This document shows positions 1 through 12,154 of a DNA stretch of 64,000 nt, piece after piece (the stretch's first letter is position 1; each line of letters begins with the position of its first letter). Made by a program: the position numbers and the translations under genes. Location of the stretch: positions 22,550,611-22,614,610 of the forward strand of contig OZ024865.1 of NCBI GenBank assembly GCA_964017155.1, given 5' to 3'. This DNA comes from Oasisia sp. SBJ-2009 (Eukaryota > Annelida > Polychaeta > Sabellida > Siboglinidae). The notes beneath the pieces are model-generated. The model did no database searches and was not told where the DNA came from. It worked only from the letters and a program-made list of their open reading frames with translations.

Positions 1-738
1 CAGCCTGTGGAGGGCAGCCTGTCAGTACAGCTGGTGAAGGGTAGCGTGACAGTGCAGCCTGTGTAGGGCAGCATGACAGTACAGCCTGTGGATGGCAGCC
101 TGCCAGTACAGCGGTGGAGAGCAGCGTGACAGTAAAGCCTGTGGAGGGGAGCGGTGGAGGACAGCGTGACACTACAGCCTGTGGAGGGCAGCCTGTCAGT
201 ACAGCTGGTGGAGGGCAGCGTGACAGTACAGCCTGTGGAGGGCAGCATGACAGTACAGCCTGTGGATGGCAGCCTGTCAGTACAGCCGGTGGATGGCAGC
301 CTGTCATAACAGCCTCTGGATGATGGCAGCCTGTCAGTACAGCCGGTGGAGGGCAGCCTGTCAGTACAGCCGGTGGAAGGCAGCGAGACACTACAGCCTG
401 TGGAGGGCAGCATGACCGTACAGCCAGTGGAGGGCAGCATCACAGAATAGCCTGTGGAGGGAAGCGAGACAGTATAGCCCGTGGAGGGCAGCGAGACAGT
501 ACAGCACTTGTAGGGCAGCGTGACAGTACAGCCTGTGGAGGGCAGCATGACAGTACAGCTTGTGGAGGGCAACCTGCCAGTACAGCTGGTGGAGGGCAGC
601 GTGACAGTACAGCCTGTGGAGGGCAGCATGACAATACAGCATGTGGAGGGCAGCCTGCCAGTACAGCCTGTGGAGGGCAGCATGACAGTACAGCCTGTGG
701 AGGGCAGCATGACAGGGCAGCATGACAGTACAGCCGTT
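1..738. repeat. 27-bp minisatellite
   Basis: About 27 imperfect copies of a 27-bp unit (core gcagcatgacagtacagcctg plus tggaggg), running off the left edge of the window. Units alternate between agcatgaca, agcgtgaca and agcctgtca variants. Because 27 is a multiple of 3, long open frames arise on both strands; I do not regard them as genes. Confidence 0.95.
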
Positions 739-2087
739 GATGACCGTTACTCACTAACCCTAATCCAGCACGTACATATCTGAAAATTACGAATGTTTGC
801 ACATAGTTAAAACTCCCAAATAAAAAATCTGGAACATGTGGCACCTCTAAATTTGCTCTGGATTCTCTCGACAGTCGTATTTAAATGGTCTGAGCTAGTG
901 CGAACAATAGTATCCTCTTCCCGCGCAACAAGGCATGAGACCAGTTGCTCCTCTATAAGTAAGCCAGACGCCACGGTTATAACACTGTACTCGATGCTCC
1001 GTGCTCAGAATTATTCCATGCTCATATGTAATGTATTTAGTTATTGTAAACACCGGCATAAGTAACATCGACACCGTTGGTATTACTTCCCGAGCCCAAG
1101 ATTGCAATGTGATTATAATGATTGATACAGCATGACAAATACAGACTATCACTGTTTTATATGCTATTTCATTTTGTGTCATTTCTGTTCCGTCGTGCAC
1201 TTCGAATTATGTGAATTCTCGCGATGTTCCCTGCATTTTCAATCATAAAATATAATTGTTATTGGTTATATACAGTTGTAGGCTTGTTATCTTCGTCAAC
1301 AAGAGAGTTCCATTTGGCTGCTTCAGAATTTGAATAAAATAGCGTCATTACATTAAACGAACTCCTTCTTTACTTTAGCAAGTTGTTAAGCATATAATAT
1401 AGTGTTCAAGACCATGTACTCAGTTGAGTACGTGCTCTAGACATTTTATAACCACCGGGAGCACGAATTCTCCTGTGAGCATGATGTTGAGCATGAGCAC
1501 CGTGTACGGTTTTATAACCTCAGCTGATGTTTATTCACCGCGTCTCTGCATATTAGACGAGCTCTTTGTAGCTGCCGTGGTTAAGTGGTCTTTGCTAGGT
1601 GTACGTTCTAATTCGGGGCTATAATTATATCTGCAATATAAACTTTCAGACTTCCCGGCTTTATATTTATTATATAATGTATAATAACATGTCGTTCTGG
1701 GAGATATGCAATACTAGTTCAAAAGTTATTGTTCATGATCGCTGTTTAAATGTGACGTAAGTGGGACGCTTGGGGAATACACACAATTATGAACATACAT
1801 TAACAAACGTTATACTGGTATATAGAGCAAATTAATACTGTATAAATATATAGTTAATACACTGTTCGCTTTGCGAGGCAAATATTTGAGAATGGGTGGA
1901 ATTAGCAATGTTTCAAATTTGGTCGTTCGACAATGAGGAATGCAAAAGCTATATATGTTATTATATGATATAAATGTACTAAAGAAGAAAGTTTGGTTGT
2001 ATTACAAACATTTAATTCCAATTTTGTTGTTGTAAACATATAAAGTGTCGTGATTTCAAAATGTGTGTATGTCTATAAGTAAACAAC

Positions 2088-2089
<2 letters not shown>
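739..2089. other. unique AT-rich intergenic DNA
   Basis: No gene, RNA or clear repeat recognised. Short open frames here lack family motifs and splice context. Confidence 0.5.
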
Positions 2090-2180
<91 letters not shown>

Positions 2181-2356
2181 CATATATATGTGTGTATATA
2201 TATGTATATATATATATGTATATACATATGTATATATATATATATGTATATATACATATATATATAATATGTATATATATATATATATAATATGTATACA
2301 TATATATATACATATATATATACATATATATATAAATATGTATATATACATATATG

Positions 2357-2387
<31 letters not shown>

Positions 2388-2408
2388 GTATACATATATA
2401 TATATATA
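2090..2408. repeat. (TA)n microsatellite with TATG/CATA interruptions
   Basis: About 320 bp of nearly pure alternating TA with scattered G or C (tatatgtata, tacatatata). It is self-complementary and able to form cruciforms. It runs directly into the (ACCG)n block. Confidence 0.97.
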
Positions 2409-2653
2409 CCGACCGACCGACCGACCGACCGACCGACCGACCGACCGACCGACCGACCGACCGACCGACCGACCGACCGACCGACCGACCGACCGACCGA
2501 CCGACCGACCGACCGACCGACCGACCGACCGACCGACCGACCGACCGACCGACCGACCGACCGACCGACCGACCGACCGACCGGCCGGCCGGCCGACCGG
2601 CCGGCCGACCGACCGACCGCCCGACCGACCGACCGATCGATCGACCGACCGAC
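2409..2653. repeat. (CCGA)n tetranucleotide array
   Basis: About 60 copies of the tetranucleotide ccga. The right end degenerates to ccgg, gccg and tcga variants (2580-2645). It abuts the TA array with no spacer. Confidence 0.97.
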
Positions 2654-2949
2654 AACTGTTAGAAGAGGGATTATAACATTATTAATGTTTGGCCTTGCCC
2701 TGACTTTGACCTTTACAATCGGACAGCCCTCTCTTACTGATGGTAGATGCTAAGGTGCAACTGTTCCAAATGATCTAGCGTGTCACGATCATTCCCTAAG
2801 CGGCTCCCCTGATTCTAGATATTCAGGAAAGTTGTAGGCTCTCTCGCTCAAGACTCGCTCAAGACGGATTTCTAACCTGAGCTTTATTTCAAAAGTACTA
2901 GAAAAAGACTATAGTTATCCGTCTCATATCTCATATCTACACATGTGAC

Positions 2950-3297
2950 TTAGAGGAGACCGGGGCTAATTGTAACAAAAACAACACATTTCAGGATTGC
3001 GGATAGGTTTCTGAAACTGTTGTCATGCCTGGCGTATTACATATTTGTGGCAGAATGAATTATTTGAGATGTCCTAAAGTGATGCCCGTTACTCCGGTAC
3101 GATAGCACCTCTTTTATTTATTTTAGAATAGCGTAACTGTACGGCGTGTCGACGGATTCACGCGATATTACACATTACACGCTCAAATCTATTGATGAAC
3201 ATGCTGTCGTCTTGCACAATAATTTGCATTAGCAGTCTTGTCTGCATGCCCTCTTTTACAAATTACCCGTCTTACAACTAGCCCCGGTCTCCCCTAA
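2950..3297. mobile_element. MITE-like element with about 24-bp terminal inverted repeats
   Basis: The left end (ttagaggagaccggggct) and the right end (agccccggtctcccctaa) are near-perfect inverted copies, about 348 bp apart. No coding capacity. It directly abuts the 5' edge of the reverse-transcriptase fragment at 3308. Confidence 0.7.
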
Positions 3298-3307
3298 CTA
3301 ATGTGTC

Positions 3308-3800
3308 GCAGTCTTTCAATCCACACAAACTGCTCTTTTAAAAGTGGAGAGTGACATTAGCCTTAACATTGACAACGGTAAAGTTACCGCACTGACCCTG
3401 CTTGATCTATCAGCCGCATTTGACGCCATTGACCACGACATTCTCGTTAGACGTTTATCAACTTGGTGCGGCATATCTGGCACAGCACTGCGCTGGTTTT
3501 CTTCATACCTGACTGATAGAGGACAAGCCATTGAGATAGGAAACTGTTTCTCAGACATGCTACCCACCTCATGTGGTATCCCGCAGGGTTCTGTTTTGGG
3601 GGCCGTTGCTTATCACTTTCTATACAACGCAACTGAACTCTGTTATTACAAAACACAATTTGGATGATTGTTGCTCCCTAATTCAGCTCAGAGATTGTTT
3701 CCAAGACGCGTCCCTTTGGATGAAAAACAGTAAATTAAAGATAAGACCGCCATACGTAAGCAATTTACTAACAGTTCGTTGTGTTACCTGCAGTTGTTTA
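3308..3800 (+). mobile_element. CR1/L2-like LINE reverse-transcriptase fragment (dead)
   Basis: Translation shows LLDLSAAFDAIDHDIL (RT palm, catalytic Asp of the AFD motif), then LRWFSSYLTDR and GIPQGSVLG. The frame shifts just after the GIPQGSVLG block; the continuation (GPLLITFYTTQLNSVI) is in the next frame. The YADD region is deleted or scrambled. It is a 5'- and 3'-truncated pseudogene fragment. Confidence 0.85.
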
Positions 3801-5620
3801 TTTAAAAGATGATTAACATATTCTGGTGGTATCAGTGAGACTAAATCCTTTCCACATGCTAATATTTTCTATAGAATCAACCACGGTGTAGCAGCTGTGA
3901 CATTCATTCTAGTTGATAGGCTTACAGTGCTTTGGTATTGCTAAATACAGTGGCTAATGGCCTGGCATATATACGGACAAAAGTTATTTTTATCAATATC
4001 AAATATCAAACTTGCATTGAATGACAACAGACAATATTCACAACACGCACGGCATATGGTTGCTAAAATTACTATTGAACTTCGATTGTGGGCGGTCATT
4101 TCAATGGCAAATACTGTACTTATGCGATGGAACGCGTCATAAATCTACACATATTGACACTGAAAATATGAACTTTGACTATACAGCGACTGAATTTCAT
4201 ACAATACCTCCATTTTGGCAGTTTATGACCACTATTAGGTTTTGGCCGTTGTTTCTGTATGCTATCATCGAAACTAAGTGGCTAAACGATAACGTTATTG
4301 CACAATATTCAACATACAGTGAAAGGAAATATAACTTTAGATATAAATGTCACTTGGCGGTCTAAAGGATTTGCCAAACCTACCCGGATTCAACAACCCT
4401 AGAGCAACGCTCAACATGAATAAAATATGTAAGTTGTAACAATTTAAAAACGGACGGATAGAAAAGGTACACCTCTGGGTGTGCTAGTCGCATACATTTC
4501 CCCGTGTTATTATTGTCAACACGTGCATTACCTTTCGGCTGAAACCATTTTCGTATTTAGAGCTTGTTATTTTCAATAATAATTATCAAGGAATACTTCA
4601 ACTTAGGCTATGCCACACGTTTCTTTTGCTCAATGTTTCCTTAAAATATATGTGGACCGATCAAGATGCAAAACGCGAATATGTTCATACATGACAGTCC
4701 GTTTTCACGAGAGGTAATATTTATTAAAGATGTTTATACAGGGTTGGAAAAACACAGGATTTACATTCTTTCAGTGACTTAGACGCCGGTGTGTGTTTAA
4801 GATGAGCTCTTCTTTATGGTAGTGTCAGCAGCATTTTTGGTTTATTATAAACCTATGGGACTATTAATAATTTCATTGTTCAAATCTCATCTGAAGTGTC
4901 ATCCAGTACTTGGCAATCACGTCGGTTATATTAACCCGAAGATAACAGATTACCCGTACTTCTGCGATATCTAGCGACTAACAGTTTAACTACAGCTTTG
5001 GGCTGGTTTCCCGATGCTCACCTGTCGCGAATATTGTATATATTGGAGTTTAGTATTCAATAATACATACATGTATTCATGTTATGTAGGGAGGACCGTC
5101 TCACTAAGATAATTAACTCTGAGAGATCATCTTTAATGTAACAGGACCCGTTGTCAAAGGGAAGTGAAAAGCAGTTGTGCCGGTTTGTGCACCTAAAACA
5201 ATCAAACTAGGCATTTGCAGCTACATGCAATATCACGCCATTTGGTTTACCATTCATTTATTTTCGAAGAGAGATTCTAGTGAAATCTGACAGTTGCCGA
5301 CGGCTAACAAATTGAGACACGCCCCCAATGTTTGACCAATACGCGCCTAGAGCGTTTTGACACAGACGCTGCGATATCGTGTCACATGCGTCGATACGTA
5401 TATAAATGTGCCAGTCACTGCAAGTTCGTCTGTTGGTCTCTTGGATTCCGCCAGCAAAGGTGCAAACATCGGAAAGTTGTTTTATCCATGTTCTGTTATT
5501 GGATATATATTTAATTTAATTCCAAGTAACTAAGATGTTCACGAATATAACTTTAAATATTAATTATACAGTAGCTGGTGTGTACACACGTATTCGCGTG
5601 CATGCGTATCTGGGTATATT
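3801..5620. other. intergenic, nothing recognised
   Basis: AT-rich sequence without recognisable gene, RNA or tandem repeat; small open frames only. Confidence 0.4.
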
Positions 5621-5702
5621 ACCGTGTTCCTCCTACACGGCTAGCGCCTAGATCACGAAACGTTAACGTGTTCCTCCTACATGGCTAGAGCCTAGATCAC
5701 CA
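5621..5702. repeat. two-copy tandem duplication of about 47 bp
   Basis: The segment beginning gtgttcctcctaca and ending gcctagatcac occurs twice, at about 5622 and 5669, with few differences. Confidence 0.8.
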
Positions 5703-6010
5703 TTACTGTAATTCTTGCATCGACATTTTGCCACTGTTGTGCGTGATGTTCATGACACTGTTCAATAAAATTCAGTGAAATCCAAGAACATTCCAGGGTA
5801 CTCGAACGAATAATTCAAATTCAAGAATATTTCTGCAATCTGTGGCGACCTGGCCCCGGCAATCTCGTACGTCACTCGCCGACAACTTACTAATAAATAT
5901 TGTTGAAAGTCCACTTCAAAACAGCTCCGCAAGTCAGTCTAACTGCCTGAATTGGTATACTAACCCATCCTTGGCTACTGTAAGGCATGTTGGCGATATG
6001 TTGACGCGCA
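5700..6010. repeat. dispersed repeat, copy also at 26200-26507
   Basis: Shares long collinear stretches with 26200-26507, for example gtgcgtgatgt, cagtgaaatccaagaa, tactcgaacgaa, attcaaattcaagaa and gtccacttcaaaac. The family is unknown and no coding frame is conserved between copies. Confidence 0.75.
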
Positions 6011-6309
6011 AACTTAAAATAAGTTCGACTTACATCATCGACATAACAAAAACAACCTGACCGGGTCCGCGGGAAACCCGGAAAAACATTGGCTGAACAT
6101 GTCGTAATATACATTAGATAAACCAATCCGTAGCTTTTTTACTGGTATGAAACTTTCCCGATCCCGACCACATGAATGGGAATGTAAACATCTGACACAG
6201 AACGTAGTAAAATCAGTCCTATTTGGTCATCTATTATAACGAAATGCAGTTTTCCCAGTGGTACGCGTACACAAATTGTAACCTGTGCCCTCATTCGCAG
6301 TTCCTAGCT

Positions 6310-6535
6310 AATCAAAATGCAGTTTACCTTTTAAAAGAACGACGTCCGCGAAAGCAATCTACGGCATGCTAGAAACCGACACAAAACTTTAATGTGTTAT
6401 CCATTTTGACCAGTTTTACCCTCCCCCCATATTAGAAAAACGAAAATTCGGATTTGAAAGAATAACAAAAACGGCCAAATCGGGTTCACGAACCGCGGAA
6501 TTGCGCGGTTCCGCGGATGTTTCTCATGCCTGACG
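6310..6535. repeat. dispersed repeat, copy also at 28572-28780
   Basis: Shares ctaatcaaaatgcagttta-like sequence, ccagttttaccc and aaacggccaaatcgggttca with 28572-28780, followed in both by cgaaccgcggaa. It carries a CG-rich palindrome (aaccgcggaattgcgcggtt). Probably part of a non-autonomous transposon. Confidence 0.75.
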
Positions 6536-7672
6536 TACGTACGCACGTATGAACGTACTCACGTACTCACTCATTCTGTTATGTACGTACTCACTTATTC
6601 TGTTCTCGACACCTTATTCCCATGCAGCACTCATCTTACAAACGAACATACCCCTGGAGCCTCCTTCATTTCGATAATGCAGTACGTACAGTGTTTAAGC
6701 GAACCGGAATCTGTTCCCAACATATTTATACAGCCCATAATTAAGTAATGACCTCATGCATGATTCGTTGTCTAGCTGGGAATGCACCACAAGCGATCGC
6801 ACGTGAGATAATGCTGCTACTCTTCGAGACGTTTACATTTGATTAAAATGTATCCATACAGTTGGCATCGTCACGCTCCACTGCCAATGGAGTAGTTAAT
6901 GGCGATTATGTTATGGCGATTGTTGGGCACGCCATTTTTAACACCGAAGTGATGCAACAAAGTGGACGTCAGCTGTGCCCACGTGGGCGCCGATAACGCG
7001 TGAACCCAACACGACAGGTTGTCTTCAACAAGCCAACAGACAACACAGCGACATCTTTGCGGCGCACGACAATCTAATGAACACGACGAATCTGCGTCTA
7101 CTCACCATACTCTACAGTCTCGCGGGCGATGTCGGGATGCCGGCGTCTGTGCGACAAGCTCGCAATGTCCTGCGCGTGAGTCAGTGTGCCAAGTTCGCCT
7201 ACTGCACGTCTAGCACCGTAGAACCCACAGTACGTGTGCTGCCTAGTCAGATATCGAATCGCTTGTGCCATGCCCGCACGCTTGTGGTGGCCATGTCTAC
7301 GTGAAGGCACTAACAGATGGCGTCTGCTTTTGAGAATGACATTCAACACTGTGGCGCGGCTAAGCGAGAGACTAGATAACAAAAACGACGTGCCATTCAT
7401 CTGAAGCGGCGGTGGCGAATTTGACGTCATTAACGTCTGAGCGCCCGGCAGCACCACGCTATTGATTCACCCATAGGCCTGATTAATATTGGATTACGGC
7501 CATACTCCATGCAGCCGTCTCACCGTGATGGATGATGGACGCCGTAATGTTCCAATTGTGCATCTTATTGTGAAGAAGATAAGCCGTTTTATTGTAATTG
7601 GTAGAAGTACGGTGTTCTATTGCCATGCTGCAAAAATAGCACTGTTAAACTTCATTTGCAGCAGCATGGTTA

Positions 7673-7674
<2 letters not shown>
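6536..7674. other. intergenic; GC-richer block at 6960-7460
   Basis: Contains a cluster of acgtacgt motifs at 6535-6600. The stretch 6960-7460 is richer in GC and has open frames on both strands (plus 6975-7304, minus 7098-7457). I do not recognise them as a protein family. Confidence 0.35.
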
Positions 7675-7749
<75 letters not shown>

Positions 7750-7758
7750 TGTGTGGTG

Positions 7759-7800
<42 letters not shown>
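7675..7800. repeat. (GT)n-(GTGC)n-(TA)n compound microsatellite
   Basis: A pure GT run is followed by gtgc repeats to about 7752, then a TA run from about 7765. Confidence 0.97.
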
Positions 7801-7805
<5 letters not shown>

Positions 7806-7815
7806 ATATATATAT

Positions 7816-7832
7816 AATGTAAGTATGTATAT

Positions 7833-7893
<61 letters not shown>

Positions 7894-7992
7894 TTACATT
7901 AAACCATAAATATAAAATGTGATGTCACATTTTATATATATATATAATATATATATGAAATGTGACATAACATTTTATATTTATGGTTTAAA

Positions 7993-8060
<68 letters not shown>

Positions 8061-8086
8061 ATGTATATAATATACATACTTACATT
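7816..8086. mobile_element. AT-rich MITE-like nested palindrome
   Basis: The outer ends aatgtaagtatgtata and tatacatacttacatt are inverted copies. An inner pair (aaaccataaatataaaatg at 7899 and cattttatatttatggttt at 7972) is also inverted. TA runs separate the arms. No coding capacity. Confidence 0.75.
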
Positions 8087-8271
8087 AAACAAGAGTTTTG
8101 CTTGGTTGTTGCGTGGTCCACTCCAATGCAAAATCCTGGCTACGCCACTGTCCTCTGAAGGCATGTTCCCGGGGGAAGGCGTTCAAAGGAGAAAAAGCGT
8201 GGGAAGAAAGAATTGTTGTACACCTGAATGCAAGTTGGAATAATGTGATATTTATTTTGATTATAACTTGT

Positions 8272-8345
8272 ACTACGGAGCACAGTAGCACAGTGACTAG
8301 AGCGTCGAACTCTCGACTAAGAGAACCCGGGTTCGAATTCTGGTG
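8272..8345 (+). repeat. tRNA-derived SINE head
   Basis: Carries an A-box-like tagcacagtgactagagc and a B-box-like gggttcgaattc. The ends gtagcac and gtgctgc can pair over seven positions. The D-arm and anticodon arm are degenerate, so this is a SINE promoter rather than a tRNA gene. Confidence 0.75.
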
Positions 8346-8649
8346 CTGCCGTGTCGTGTAAAAAAGGTACGTTCTTATATAGCGCACTATCCAATTCTCA
8401 GGATTGCTCAAACCGCTTTACACATTGCTCAAAGCGCTTTATAGTTTACTTCCCTGGCTGACCTGTTCAATCAGACACCATCTCAACTGATCTGGGAAGT
8501 ATCCAGCCACGCTGCAATTAATGCACGAAGGCTGCTCGCACACATATCCACCATTTGTCTATAGCCAGGTACTCATTTATACAGCCGAGTGAACTCAGAA
8601 CTGGAGCAATGTAGAGTGAAAAAAGTTGCCCAAGGTTTTAACACCGCAG
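8346..8649. repeat. SINE body with tatatagcgc / caaagcgctttac motifs
   Basis: Contains ttatatagcgcactatcc and ctcaaagcgctttatag, motifs common in dispersed elements of fish and marine invertebrates, and a second aaccgctttacac copy. It lies between two oppositely oriented tRNA-like heads. Confidence 0.55.
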
Positions 8650-8722
8650 CACAGGATTCGAACCCGGGTCCTCTTAGTCGAGAGTCCGAAGCTCTACCCT
8701 TGAGCCACTGCGCTGTACTACA
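8650..8722 (-). repeat. second tRNA-derived head, inverted
   Basis: On the minus strand a B box (gggttcgaatcc) and an A-box-like tggctcaagggtagagc are visible. It mirrors the head at 8272-8345, so the two face each other across about 300 bp. Confidence 0.7.
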
Positions 8723-8740
8723 TGGCAAATTATTTCACTC

Positions 8741-8784
8741 TACGTTGCTACGTTGCTACGTTGCTACGTTGCTACGTTGCTATA
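8741..8784. repeat. (ctacgttg)n short tandem repeat
   Basis: About five copies of an 8-bp unit. Confidence 0.95.
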
Positions 8785-10085
8785 GGCAGTGATACGACAT
8801 TATTCTTCGCGCATTTATTGCAACGTATAGTTGAAATTGTGTTCGATTGAACAGGTCTGCCAGGGGGTAAAATGTATGGTGCTTTGATCAGTCCTGAGGA
8901 CTGGATACAGCGCCTTAAGAACCTACCTTTTTTACCGGTGTACAGCATAATGACAACATGTTAGTTTTGGATGTTCTACATCAAGAGAAGCCAGTTCTCT
9001 CAGGGGAGTCCTAATAGATGCGATTGATCATTGCTGACATTATTTTGTTAGTAACTGACACTTTTGACGAAGTTACAAGTGTGCAAATGTGGGACACGTA
9101 CATCATGTGGGTAATTTAACGCCATGTGCCATCAGCGTTAGAATGTTTCTACAATCAAGCAAAGCATTAGCATTGCCATAACAAGTGACGTAAATTGTGG
9201 TCTGCAGTCCATGTGTTTGTGAAACGTCTAGTCAGGGAGACATACACAGACGTGTCATTGGCTGCAACATTGCTGTGAGTGACCGCGTGCTTGTAGATTA
9301 TCCCATTATGTCTTCCGTACAATCAAAATCGATCGCACATGGCGTATGTAGAGTCCTCGTATATACGAAGTCGTACATTAGTCATATGGGCCGATGCATT
9401 CAAGCTGTCTTCGTGCCCCTGTTTTGTGTTTTACTTGACCAAACAAGCTTATGTCCAAGGCCAACATGAGAGAATAGGTTATACAGACAGTTTTTTTTTA
9501 ACCATTTTCGAACTCTTCGTTTAGGTGTGATTTACACGGGTTTCTGAGACATGTTGCTAATTATTATTAAACGTAGAATGGCACTTTGAATAAATTGTTT
9601 ATTACACTGAAACCATTTAGATATTTTGGACTGCAGTGGCGCAGTGGTGCAGTGGCGCTATGGTCAAGTTCGTCCACTTGACACATTGCTTCATTTCAGT
9701 CAGCTATGTGAATGAGTACTTGACAGTTGATTATTTAACTACCTGGGATTCAATTTCAAACACTTAACCCCCGTAGCTACGAGTCGATCGCCCCTACAGC
9801 GCTATCGTTGCTCTGGCTATTAACAATATACATAAACAGGGTTTTTCATTTTTTTATTGTGTTCCTAAAATTAAACTCTGCACGAACAATTGTACAGTCT
9901 CGGTTGCTGCGCCTAAAAACGGAATGAGTTCTCATTAAGAAGTATACCATAGAGCCATTTTTCGATAATCTTTCTGTAAAATATTGATTTTCGTTCCTCG
10001 CAGCATATACTTGGTGTCACGAGTTTCAATAACATTGGCGAAAGTAGTATAGTAGGGTCTTATGAAGGGATGCTGTGCGCGTAGC
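8785..10085. other. intergenic, little recognised
   Basis: At 9635-9660 the short repeat ggcgcagtggtgcagtggcg stands out, and near 9770-9810 there is a degenerate tRNA-like stretch. Nothing else recognised. Confidence 0.4.
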
Positions 10086-10700
10086 GGTGGAATTCCACCG
10101 GTGGAAGGTGGAAGTCACCTTGTTAAAAGATAGGAAAAAAGGTCAAAGGTCAAAATGTTTGCTCCGGTGGAAAATGATGAACACAACTTCTGGGGCAAAT
10201 TTGGTGGAATAGCCCCAATTCCACCCGCTCCGGTGGAAGGTCAAGGGTCACGTGTCAAGGTCAAGTGGCGTCTCCTGGTGGATAGGTCATGTACTAGTGG
10301 CGCCCTCTTACGGACAAGTCACGAACTAGTACTACGTAAATTCGTGCGTCTTATTTTTTAAATGGCGCCTCCTGGCGGATAGGTCGTGCATTAGTGTCAA
10401 ACTAATACTGTCCAAATTCGTGTGTCTTATTTTTCAAAAGGGTCAAAATGGCGTTAGGGGTCATGTAGCGTCCCCTCGCGGATAGATGACGAATTACAAA
10501 CTAGGTGAAACAACAAGTGGAGTCATGTGACGGATATGTATTCAGTTATTACCCCACAAATACGTGTGTCTTATTTTTTAAACTGCTAAATAGTCAAGAG
10601 GTCAAGAGGCTAACCTGGCGAGCGTTTTCATTGGCTGTTGCACACGAAGAAGAGTTTTCATTGGCTGTTGCGGAGAAGATAGGACATGGGTTTTGGGGGC
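10086..10700. repeat. degenerate tandem repeats (about 110 bp)
   Basis: The phrases gtgtgtcttattttt or gtgcgtcttattttt, aaattcgtg and gcgtcccctcgcggata recur about every 110 bp between 10260 and 10590. They are preceded by a ggtggaa-rich stretch (10086-10240). Copies are diverged. Confidence 0.65.
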
Positions 10701-10999
10701 AGTTTTGTAGGAGCAATACATTTTAACCAAATTGGGTTTTAACATTGTTTTAATGAAAAGGCTTTATGAAAAAACCGAATACGTCTCATGACATGGAGCG
10801 GAGAAAGGTAAACGGTTATAAATTGCTGTATTAAACTATACCAAAACATACCTTAACACAGCACCCTATGGTAGACCTGTCGCCGGTTCAACTATAGGTT
10901 GTTAGGCAACCAGCAGTAAATAAAAACAATGTAATACATTGTATCTGTCACATAGTGGCGGTACGTTCACAGGTCTGAACACGTTTATGCATATGGCGG

Positions 11000-11400
11000 G
11001 TCTCACTACATGTCCAGTATGTAGCACACACACAGGTCACGTTCTGCACGTAGGCAACTTACTTATTTCGTGCAATGCGCATGCGTGTCGTCCAGTGTAA
11101 AGGTCACATAGCATTTCTTCCAATATAAAATTGTAACTCACGCGTCGCTACTATGTCCAGTATGTAGGACAAACCGGTCACGTCCTGCACGTAGGCAACA
11201 TACATATGTCGTGCAATGCGCATGCGTATTGTCCAGTATGCAGGTCACATAGCATTTCTTCCAACAATACAAAAGTGTAGCTCACGCGTCGCCACCATGT
11301 TCAGTATGGAGCACACACCGATCATGTTCTGCACGTAGGCAACTTACATTTGTCGTTGTGCAACCAATAAACACGACGGTAGGACAGTTTTATGTCATGC
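11000..11400. repeat. about 145-bp tandem repeat, three copies
   Basis: The unit begins atgtccagtatgtag and contains ctgcacgtaggcaac, tgcaatgcgcatgcgt and agcatttcttcca. Copies start near 11009, 11152 and 11297. The third is partial. Confidence 0.8.
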
Positions 11401-12154
11401 GCAAACCATAACTTCCGTTAAAATGACGCTTCCTACCATGTGCAAAACACAACTTCCGTCAAAATGTCGGGTCACACCAGGACCATAACACAGTGATAAC
11501 GTTAAAAACTAGTGCCATTTAAAGTTTCCACGCAATAACCCTGCCAACTTTTCTTATTTCACTGAGTCAGTGTACTCACCTCGTTCCATTTCGTAACGTT
11601 TCACCGTTTCATTGCGTTACACAGGTGGTGTTTCAAAAATTTAACTAAGTTATTCTTGTAACTTGTAGTAAAATAGTATATTTTTCTATTCTACGCCATA
11701 ACTTTGTCGTGTTTTTCATATTTTACTAACTCGGTGTACCAACTTTGTACCATTTTATAACTTTTTTCATCGTTTCACCGCCATCACTTTATCAATTTTA
11801 CGTGTTTTTAGCGTTTACATGCCATAACTTTGTCAAGTTTTTCATATTTTACTAACTCAATGTACCAACTTTGTACAATTTCGCAACTTTTTCAGCGGTT
11901 CACCGCCACCACTTTGTCACTATGCTACTGGTGAAGAAAATGTATACATTTGTCAGATATTCTTTTCCTCTTTGCTGAAGAAGTTCCTGTTGCCGCGCCT
12001 TGTGTTTGCTATGGCCAGATTCCATTGATCGTTTCGAATATAACGCATCTAATATGGTGCAGTGTGCAGAAAGTAATTCATAAGCAATATCATACGCCGT
12101 TGTAAATTGACATATGCAAAAGCCCTACCCTAACGAAATATGCAGGTCTGTTGT
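11401..12154. repeat. degenerate 130-bp direct repeats and unique sequence
   Basis: The phrase cataactttgtc followed by gtttttcatattttactaac occurs at about 11695 and 11822, each followed by tgtaccaactttgtac. The rest is unrecognised. Confidence 0.6.

Noticed and set aside
1..844. Repetitive open frames with a 9-residue period (minus strand, LYCHAALHR-like)
   Set aside because: 27-bp minisatellite artefact with no unique flanking coding sequence or splice signals.
6975..7457. Overlapping plus and minus open frames in a GC-richer block
   Set aside because: No family recognised on either strand; GC content alone lengthens open frames.
8272..8722. Functional tRNA gene
   Set aside because: A and B boxes are present and the acceptor ends can pair, but the D-arm and anticodon arm are not canonical and a SINE body follows.
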